Positions 43,107 through 48,912 of a DNA stretch of 48,912 nt are shown here, piece by piece; the first letter of the stretch is position 1, and every line of letters starts with the position of its first letter. The notes under the pieces were generated by a model. That model did not search any database. It was not told the origin of the DNA and saw only the letters and a list, made by a program, of their open reading frames with translations. Origin of the DNA: JAAYYM01 sp964631375 (GTDB taxonomy: Bacteria; Bacillota; Clostridia; Lachnospirales; Lachnospiraceae); contig CAZVYQ010000018.1 of NCBI GenBank assembly GCA_964631375.1, positions 1-48,912 of the forward strand. Reading direction: 5' to 3'. The position numbers were made by a program, and so were the translations under genes.

Positions 43107-44183
43107 ATGGAAACTATCGATAACGGAAACGGCAACCATCTGATACATGACAAGGACAAGGCATTGACAGTGCTTTTGATTGTCATTTCTTCAATTATGC
43201 TACTTCTGACAGTATTCAGCCTGTTTTATTTCCGAGTACAGGTAACAAATCTAAATACACTTGAAGAGATTAATTATAATGAGTATGATCGTCATTACGC
43301 CTTGATTACGGATGATATGGAAAAATCCTTTTGGGACTCTGTATATAAAGGAACAAGAGATGAGGGCGATCAGAGTGGCTCCTATATAGAACGCTTGGGA
43401 GCAAATCTGGCTGTTTCTTATACAAAGAAAGAGTTATTGGAAATTGCCATTGATTCACATGTAGATGGGATTATATTAGAAGCAGATGACAACGAGGAAA
43501 CAAGAAATCTGATTAAAAAAGCAACTGATAAGGGAATTCCGGTTGTAACGGTGTTAAGTGATTGCGCCAATAGTGAAAGAAAGAGTTATGTGGGAATCAG
43601 CAGTTATGATTTGGGAGGTGTATATGGCCGACAGATCATGAAGCTTCTGAACGGAAACAATCAGAAGGTTTTGATCTTAATGAATATGAACAATGAGAAT
43701 TCACCACAAAATATTATATACTCGGCTATTAAAGAAACTTTGATCAGAGAAGGGGCTGATATGAGCCATATTGATCTCGATACAGCGGTCATCAGTGCTG
43801 ATGGTGCATTTAGTGCAGAGGAATCTATTCGAGATATTTTTATGGATTCAGAACATCTTCCTGACATTATGATCTGCCTGAATGAATTAAATACGACGAG
43901 TGTCTATCAGGCAGTGGTTGACTACAATAAGGTTGGTGTGATTAATATCATTGGTTACTACAGTTCGGATACGATTTTGAAAGCAATTGATCGCAATGTC
44001 ATTCAGGCTACCATCTCGGTCGACACCGAGCAAATGGGAAGACGCTGTGTTCAGGCACTAGATGAGTATCTGGCTACTGATCATGTCAGTGAGTATTTTT
44101 CAGTTGATATTTCTCAGATTACGATTGATAACGTCAACGAATATTTAAAGAGTGAAGATACGGATGGAACAGAAGATGACTAA
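43107..44183 (+). CDS. Membrane-anchored sugar-binding sensor protein
   Basis: A 358-residue protein with an uncleaved N-terminal membrane helix (about residues 19-43, no lipobox) followed by a type I periplasmic-binding-protein domain. Typical features are HVDGIILEADD, KGIPVVTVLSD, YVGISSYDLGGVYGRQ and the late IIGYYSSDTILKAID. Fixed anchoring and direct linkage to a YesM/LytS-type kinase resemble XylFII, which binds D-xylose and activates LytS in Clostridium beijerinckii (established there). The ligand here is unknown. The ATG at 43107 is chosen for GGAGA 6 bases upstream; ATG 43101 is an alternative. Confidence 0.8.
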   Translation: METIDNGNGNHLIHDKDKALTVLLIVISSIMLLLTVFSLFYFRVQVTNLNTLEEINYNEYDRHYALITDDMEKSFWDSVYKGTRDEGDQSGSYIERLGANLAVSYTKKELLEIAIDSHVDGIILEADDNEETRNLIKKATDKGIPVVTVLSDCANSERKSYVGISSYDLGGVYGRQIMKLLNGNNQKVLILMNMNNENSPQNIIYSAIKETLIREGADMSHIDLDTAVISADGAFSAEESIRDIFMDSEHLPDIMICLNELNTTSVYQAVVDYNKVGVINIIGYYSSDTILKAIDRNVIQATISVDTEQMGRRCVQALDEYLATDHVSEYFSVDISQITIDNVNEYLKSEDTDGTEDD

Positions 44184-45663
44184 ACGCAGACTGCATCTGA
44201 ATATTCAGACAAAGTTAATATTTGTCTTTATCCTGACTTCACTGATTGTCTTTGCCGTGAATCTCTTTGTTTATGTTAATTTAAATCAGATGATCAGCAA
44301 GATTGAAGAAATCTATGCCAGCAATGTGAATTTGAACGAACTGGCAGAGGCTCTGACGGATGTGCAGAATGGTATGACTGGATACTTAAATACAAAAAGT
44401 TCAGATGCCATTGAACAGTATTACAGAAGTGAACAGGATTATGCCAATCTTTTAAGTGATCTGAATGTAAAGACAACCAACAGTGATATGAAACTGATGG
44501 AAAAGGGCATTAAAAACATGTCGGATACTTATTTGGAGATCACGAATGAAACCGTCCAAAGTAAGCGAGGCCGTAATATTGAAAAGTATAAAAACAGCTA
44601 TGAAGAGGCTTACACGCTGTATTCTTATATCAATACTTATATTTACAGCTTAAACAATGAACAGTTTAAGTATAATTCAGGTAATTACGAAGTGCTGCTC
44701 AGCTCACTCAGATACTCTGAGGTAGTCAGTTTATCCATTCTTCTGGCAGTAGCTCTCTGTAATACAATGATCATTATTCTGATGACCAGAAGCATCACAA
44801 ATCCTCTTAAAGAGTTGGCCAAGATTGCCAATGAGGTCGCGGGCGGACGACTGGATGTAGAACTTTTAAAGATTAAATCCAATGATGAAGTCGGCGTTGT
44901 GGCTAAGGCATTTAATAAAATGATCCTAAGCGTCAGAGAATATATTGAACAGATTCGTGTTCGAATGGAAATGGAAAGTGCTATGAAGGAGCGAGAACTT
45001 ATGATGGAGACTCATCTGAAGGATGCACAGTTAAAATACCTTCAGGCACAGATCAATCCCCACTTTCTGTTTAACACATTAAATGCGGGTGCTCAGCTTG
45101 CCATGATGGAGGATGCTGATAAAACGTATGTGTATATTCAAAATATGGCAGAGTTTTTCAGATATAACGTAAAGAAGAATAACGACAGTGTAACACTTCG
45201 TGAGGAAATTGAACTGATAGACAGTTATATCTATATATTGAATGTTCGCTTTTCAGGAGACATCCACTTTGAGAAGAAGGTAGATCGTGATCTCCTCGAC
45301 ATCAAAATGCCAAGTATGATTCTGCAGCCAATTGTTGAAAACAGTGTTAATTATGGCATTCGTAATATAGATTGGGAGGGATTAATCACACTCTCAGTTT
45401 ATAGTGAGGATCATAAAATATGCGTTAGTATCCGTGACAACGGAGTAGGAATTTCATCAGAAAAGATCAGCCAGATCATGGCAAAGGAAGTAAAAAAATC
45501 AGACGAGGCAGACCATTCAAATGGAGTAGGTCTGGAAAACGTAATTTCGCGTTTGCAAATGTATTATAATGATGATGATATCTTTACAATTGCCAGTGAA
45601 GGTGAAAACAAAGGTTCAGAAGTGATCATACGACTTCCAAAAAATAAGAAAGAGGATTTATAA
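44164..45663 (+). CDS. YesM/LytS-type sensor histidine kinase
   Basis: A 499-residue membrane kinase. Two spans (about residues 17-40 and 192-214) enclose a helical outside domain of about 150 residues. A HAMP linker follows (RSITNPLKELAKIANEVAGG), then the His_kinase domain with QINPHFLFNTLNAG (the phospho-His is in PHFLFN). The ATPase motifs are ILQPIVENSVNYGI, RDNGVGIS and NGVGLENV. The start is uncertain: ATG 44164, ATG 44176, or a GTG at 44152. All overlap the binding-protein gene, implying coupling. It should phosphorylate the AraC-type regulator encoded next, whose ATG overlaps its stop. Confidence 0.92.
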   Translation: MEQKMTKRRLHLNIQTKLIFVFILTSLIVFAVNLFVYVNLNQMISKIEEIYASNVNLNELAEALTDVQNGMTGYLNTKSSDAIEQYYRSEQDYANLLSDLNVKTTNSDMKLMEKGIKNMSDTYLEITNETVQSKRGRNIEKYKNSYEEAYTLYSYINTYIYSLNNEQFKYNSGNYEVLLSSLRYSEVVSLSILLAVALCNTMIIILMTRSITNPLKELAKIANEVAGGRLDVELLKIKSNDEVGVVAKAFNKMILSVREYIEQIRVRMEMESAMKERELMMETHLKDAQLKYLQAQINPHFLFNTLNAGAQLAMMEDADKTYVYIQNMAEFFRYNVKKNNDSVTLREEIELIDSYIYILNVRFSGDIHFEKKVDRDLLDIKMPSMILQPIVENSVNYGIRNIDWEGLITLSVYSEDHKICVSIRDNGVGISSEKISQIMAKEVKKSDEADHSNGVGLENVISRLQMYYNDDDIFTIASEGENKGSEVIIRLPKNKKEDL

Positions 45664-47264
45664 TGTACAGAATCATGTTAGCAGATGACGAAGGAATCGT
45701 GATTGATTCTTTGAAGTTCATCATCGAGAAGCATTTTGACCAGGACTGCATCATTGAGTCGGCAAAGACAGGAAGAAGTGTCATTGAATTGGCAGAAAGA
45801 TTTCGTCCGGATATCGCCTTTATGGATATTCAGATGCCGGGAATTAACGGAATCGATGCCATGAGAGAAATCGGCAAGGTTAGTCCTTCTACTATTTTTA
45901 TTGTTATGTCAGCTTATGATAAATTTGATTATGCCAAGGAAGCAATCAATCTTGGCGTATTGGAGTACCTGAATAAACCGGTCGAGCAGACCAAGATCGT
46001 CGAAGTCTTGAAGCGCGCAATGAAAATGATTGATGATGAACGTGAAAAGAGAAGCGAGGATTTGTTAATACGTGAAAAGATGGAGACCGTTGTTCCGATT
46101 ATAGAAAATGGTTTGATCTATTCGGTCTTGTTTCAGGAGCATTTTGAGGAGGATATTGATAACTTCAAACATCTGCTCGGACTGGAGGAGGATTATGGAT
46201 ATATGGCAGTGTTGGTCTGCGGAGAAAGTCAGGAAGGCAATTATATGACCAATGCTGTAGGAAGTGGAATACGGGCTCAAAATGAATATCACGAGGTCAG
46301 AGAGATTATTCGTGAATTCTTTTCCTGTATCATCAGTTCTGTTATGGCAAATAAAATAGCAGTATTTGTTCCTTGTAAAGCAGAGCGTTCTCTGGATTAC
46401 AACGAACGTATTGAGGTCATTGAACGAGCGAGAGAAATGTCACGCAAGCTGAAAAGACGACTGGACATACATTTCAGAGTCGGAATCGGATCTGTCAGAC
46501 GCCTGAATCAAGCAATGACGTCCTATCAGGAGGCACTCACTTCTTTGGTTAATACCACCGGAACGGTTGCTCATGTAGAGGATTTGCCTCTGGTATGTGA
46601 CTACGAGGCAGATTACCCAATCGATACAGAGAAGATCCTGTTTGAAAGAACAGAAAAGGGCGATGTAGATGGTGCGATTACATATGCCAATCAGTTTTTT
46701 GACTGGATGCTGGAAACCTATAGTGATTATATGACCGATGTCAAACTGAAATGCTTGGAATTTGTATTATGGGCGGAGCATGTCGCATATGAAACAGGTG
46801 GTATGACCTATCATTTTAGATCCAGACAGGATTATCTGCCGACGATCATGGCAATACAAAACTATGAAGAATTACGAACTTGGTTTGTTTCCAAGGTCGG
46901 AGAGGCGAGTCGAAACGTTACCTCCAAGAAAGAGGAACAATCAAGCGGTGTGATTACAAAAGCAAAGAATTACATCGACTCGCATTATAATAAAGATATT
47001 TCTCTGGATGATGTGTCCAGAGAGGTGGAGATCAGCCCCTATTATTTCAGTAAACTTTTTAAAGAGGAGACAGGAGAGAATTTTATTGAATATGTAACCG
47101 GGATTCGTATTGAAAAAGCAAAAGAATTGTTGGCAAAGACTGAATACAGCATGAAAGAAATCTGCAGCGAGATAGGGTATGCAGATCCAAATTATTTCAG
47201 CCGTATTTTTAAGAAAAATGTAGGAGTAACACCTACAGAGTACAAGGAGGGGAGTAACGGATGA
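45663..47264 (+). CDS. YesN-type response regulator with AraC DNA-binding domain
   Basis: A 533-residue regulator. The receiver domain covers about residues 1-120 (MLADDEGIVIDS, phospho-Asp in IAFMDIQMPG, Lys in YLNKPVEQTK). The middle, about 130-420, is a long helical region with no family I can name firmly. The C-terminal AraC-type domain has two helix-turn-helices (DISLDDVSREVEISPYYFSK and SMKEICSEIGYADPNYFSR). The likely targets are the sugar transport genes just downstream. Its end overlaps the next gene in an ATGA junction. Confidence 0.93.
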   Translation: MYRIMLADDEGIVIDSLKFIIEKHFDQDCIIESAKTGRSVIELAERFRPDIAFMDIQMPGINGIDAMREIGKVSPSTIFIVMSAYDKFDYAKEAINLGVLEYLNKPVEQTKIVEVLKRAMKMIDDEREKRSEDLLIREKMETVVPIIENGLIYSVLFQEHFEEDIDNFKHLLGLEEDYGYMAVLVCGESQEGNYMTNAVGSGIRAQNEYHEVREIIREFFSCIISSVMANKIAVFVPCKAERSLDYNERIEVIERAREMSRKLKRRLDIHFRVGIGSVRRLNQAMTSYQEALTSLVNTTGTVAHVEDLPLVCDYEADYPIDTEKILFERTEKGDVDGAITYANQFFDWMLETYSDYMTDVKLKCLEFVLWAEHVAYETGGMTYHFRSRQDYLPTIMAIQNYEELRTWFVSKVGEASRNVTSKKEEQSSGVITKAKNYIDSHYNKDISLDDVSREVEISPYYFSKLFKEETGENFIEYVTGIRIEKAKELLAKTEYSMKEICSEIGYADPNYFSRIFKKNVGVTPTEYKEGSNG

Positions 47265-48301
47265 AACTATGGCGATGTGTCAGTGTTGTAATGGTTCTGA
47301 GCATGATGACATCCTTGGCAGGCTGCGGTAAGAAAGAGGTAGTCAGTGAAGAAAATGTTGTAGAAGACGAAGATAAATTTCAAATTGGCATGAGCTTTGA
47401 TTCCTTTGTGATCGAGAGATGGCAGAGAGACCGAGATGTATTTGTGGCTACGGCGAAAGAACTTGGGGCAGAGGTAAACGTGCAAAATGCCAATGGTGAA
47501 GTAGAGGAACAGATTGCACAGATTGAGTATTTTATTGATCGCAAGGTAGATGTAATTGTTATCATCTCAATAGATGGTGAAAAACTGGTTTCTGCGGTAG
47601 CAAAGGCCAAAAAGGCCGGAATCAAAGTAATCGCATATGATCGTCCGATTAAATATGCAGATTCAGATCTGTACATATCATTTGACAATGAAGCTGTAGG
47701 CAGGATGATGGCGAGATCATTATGTAATGCAATACCCGGAGGTTCCAAGATCATTATGATCAGTGGACCGACTTCGGATTCAAACGTTGCGATGGTAAAT
47801 ACAGGATTTGAGAATGTTGTAAAACTGAACAGGAATGAAATTGTTGATATTATTTATGCTGAAGGCTGGAAGGCAGAGGAAGCATACAACTATATTAATG
47901 ATCATGTCTCCATCGTGGAGGATGCAGATGCAATTATGTGTGGAAATGATAATCTTGCCGGACAGGCAGTAAAGGCATTGTCCGAGAGACGTCTGGCAGG
48001 AAAGATTCCGGTAGTCGGACAGGATGCCGAATTGGAGGCGTGCCAGAGAATCGTAGAGGGAACACAGTTGATGACAGTCTACAAACCGGTTGAGAAACTT
48101 GCAAAGGCTGCTGCTGAATATGCAGTTAAGCTCGCGAAGGGAGAAGATATAGGTGTAGAGGATACCTATATGGAGGGTGCCTATAAAATTCCATGTGTGA
48201 CTTTGGAGCCGATTGAGGTGACTAAGAAAAATATGGACGAAGTGATCATAAACAGCGGATTTCACCTTCGAGAAGACGTATATATGAATATCGCAGAATA
48301 G
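47261..48301 (+). CDS. Sugar-binding lipoprotein (XylF/RbsB type)
   Basis: A 346-residue type I periplasmic-binding-protein lipoprotein. The signal peptide ends in lipobox LAGC with Cys22, and an acidic linker follows. Sugar-binding fold features: QIGMSFDSFVIERWQRDRDV (the Trp-Gln-Arg-Asp pattern common in xylose-type proteins), KVDVIVIISIDGEKL, GIKVIAYDRPI, and DAIMCGNDNLAGQAVKALSE. It is translated with the kinase and regulator genes, so it may be a second sensing component or supply the transporter. AAGGAGGGGAG precedes the ATG. A terminator follows. Confidence 0.9.
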   Translation: MKLWRCVSVVMVLSMMTSLAGCGKKEVVSEENVVEDEDKFQIGMSFDSFVIERWQRDRDVFVATAKELGAEVNVQNANGEVEEQIAQIEYFIDRKVDVIVIISIDGEKLVSAVAKAKKAGIKVIAYDRPIKYADSDLYISFDNEAVGRMMARSLCNAIPGGSKIIMISGPTSDSNVAMVNTGFENVVKLNRNEIVDIIYAEGWKAEEAYNYINDHVSIVEDADAIMCGNDNLAGQAVKALSERRLAGKIPVVGQDAELEACQRIVEGTQLMTVYKPVEKLAKAAAEYAVKLAKGEDIGVEDTYMEGAYKIPCVTLEPIEVTKKNMDEVIINSGFHLREDVYMNIAE

Positions 48302-48307
48302 AAAACA

Positions 48308-48350
48308 AAAAAATGCTAGGACAGAAAACAAAAATGTGCTAGCATTTTTT
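48308..48350 (+). terminator. Rho-independent terminator after the regulatory operon
   Basis: A 12-bp stem AAAAAATGCTAG/CTAGCATTTTTT with a 19-base loop, ending in a T-run, 7 bases after the stop at 48301. It separates the sensing operon from the transporter start. Confidence 0.8.
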
Positions 48351-48467
48351 GAAAAATTCATGGATAAAGTGAAAATATGAAGAAGTTGACAAATATGTAC
48401 TATTGGATGTGTGTTATAGTTCATATTGTAACAAGTAACAGTCCAATTCAAAGGGAGGATTTTGAAA

Positions 48468-48912
48468 TGAAGAAAAAATTACTTAGCGCAATCCTTAGCG
48501 TAGCAATGGTAGCTACATTGCTTGCAGGATGCGGAAGCAAACCAGCAGCAGAAACAGCAGCACCTGCAGCAGAGGCAGAAGCACCTGCAGCAGAGGCAGA
48601 AGCACCTGCAGCAGACGCAGAAGCAGAAGCTCCTGCAGCAACAACAGAAGGCGGCGGACTCGTTGGTGTAGCAATGCCTACAAAAGATTTACAGCGTTGG
48701 AACCAAGATGGTGAAAACATGAAGACACAGTTGGAAGCAGCTGGATACACAGTTGATCTTCAGTATGCAAACAATGACGTAGCACAGCAGGTATCAATTC
48801 TTGAGAACATGATCGCAAACGGATGCCAGTTGCTCGTTGTAGCTTCTATCGATGGTAGTGCTCTTGGAACAGTTTTAGAGCAGGCTAAAGAAGCAGCTAT
48901 CCCGGTTATCGC
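48468..48912 (+). CDS. ChvE-like sugar-binding lipoprotein (5' part)
   Basis: The first 148 residues of a gene that runs off the right edge. The lipoprotein signal ends in lipobox LAGC with Cys22. A linker of Ala, Glu and Pro (units of APAAEAE) spans about residues 26-60. The type I binding domain then begins with GLVGVAMPTKDLQRWNQDGE and QYANNDVAQQVSILENMI, which closely resembles multiple-sugar-binding ChvE and xylose-binding XylF proteins. AAAGGGAGGA gives a very strong ribosome site. The ATPase and permease genes are expected beyond the edge, and the YesN-type regulator upstream is the likely controller. Confidence 0.9.
48560..48622 (+). repeat. Tandem 21-base repeats in the lipoprotein linker
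   Basis: Three consecutive 21-base units (two identical, the third with one change) encode the APAAEAE/APAADAE linker of the ChvE-like protein, followed by a degenerate fourth unit. Such repeats can vary in copy number between strains. Confidence 0.8.

Noticed and set aside
48386..48420. Promoter TTGACA...TATAGT for the ChvE-like gene
   Set aside because: The spacer is 23 bases, too long for a sigma-A promoter. The real promoter is probably activator-dependent and not clear by eye.
47780..48451. 223-codon minus-strand open frame over the sugar-binding gene
   Set aside because: The sense strand encodes a well-conserved binding protein; the antisense product is low-quality, Cys/Phe/Ile-rich and unmatched to any family.
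48448..48750. Antisense Ala/Ser-rich open frame
   Set aside because: It is a shadow of the GC-rich tandem repeats in the lipoprotein gene and lies opposite a clearly coding frame with a strong ribosome site.
1..48912. Mobile elements, tRNA or rRNA genes, CRISPR arrays
   Set aside because: No transposase or integrase frames, no cloverleaf-like or ribosomal RNA sequence, and no regularly spaced repeats were seen.

Overview
The window looks like a chromosomal stretch from an anaerobic gut-type Firmicute, most likely a member of the Lachnospiraceae. Reasons: moderate-to-low GC, strong GGAGG-type ribosome sites with tight operon spacing, a trimeric NADH-linked [FeFe] hydrogenase, a Na+-pump beta subunit with its small partner, MetA instead of MetX, and several families of unknown function (DUF6323, DUF6179, DUF6472, DUF4125, DUF1846) that I associate with that family. 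Genus cannot be fixed from sequence alone. I see no rRNA, tRNA, CRISPR array, IS element or prophage. The only decayed area is the first ~600 bases.

Layout. 1-2.3 kb: coding debris, a YjjG-like HAD phosphatase, DUF3788 and DUF1232 proteins. 2.4-7.2 kb: a methyltransferase, then a leftward OmpR-type regulator plus a large multi-span histidine kinase, and a DUF4125 protein. 7.3-11 kb: a small FliD-like protein behind sigma-28-like promoter elements, an ECF sigma/anti-sigma pair, and the DUF6323-DUF6179 pair. 11-17 kb: lgt, a MATE pump, thiamine pyrophosphokinase, metA, a lipoprotein, DUF1846, and a 58-residue four-cysteine DUF6472 protein. 17.3-22.7 kb: an ABC exporter behind a palindromic operator, a DUF4422 glycosyltransferase, a bactofilin-like membrane protein and a PAP2-like protein.

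22.8-26.8 kb: a GreA-type factor followed by the most striking element of the window: a Phe/Tyr-rich 38-codon leader peptide, a strong terminator and a mutually exclusive antiterminator, all in front of aroF (DAHP synthase) and pheA (chorismate mutase/prephenate dehydratase). This has every part of a ribosome-mediated phenylalanine attenuator. Firmicutes more usually control Phe genes by tRNA-sensing T-boxes, and I see no T-box here.

26.8-38.3 kb: ABC-F ATPase, DegV, a zinc-ribbon/TPM pair, oadB plus a 51-residue OadG-like subunit (no carboxyltransferase nearby), the hydrogenase operon (NuoE-like, NuoF-like, HydA), and a sugar nucleotidyltransferase. 38.3-40.8 kb, leftward: an MBOAT acyltransferase and an SGNH-like partner, probably a polysaccharide O-acetylation module. 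41-43 kb: ftsH. 43-48.9 kb: a membrane-anchored sugar-binding protein, a YesM/LytS-type kinase, a YesN/AraC-type regulator, a lipoprotein sugar-binding protein and the start of a ChvE-like sugar-binding lipoprotein. The last block resembles the XylFII-LytS-YesN sugar-sensing arrangement described in clostridia and probably controls the sugar ABC transporter that begins at the right edge.
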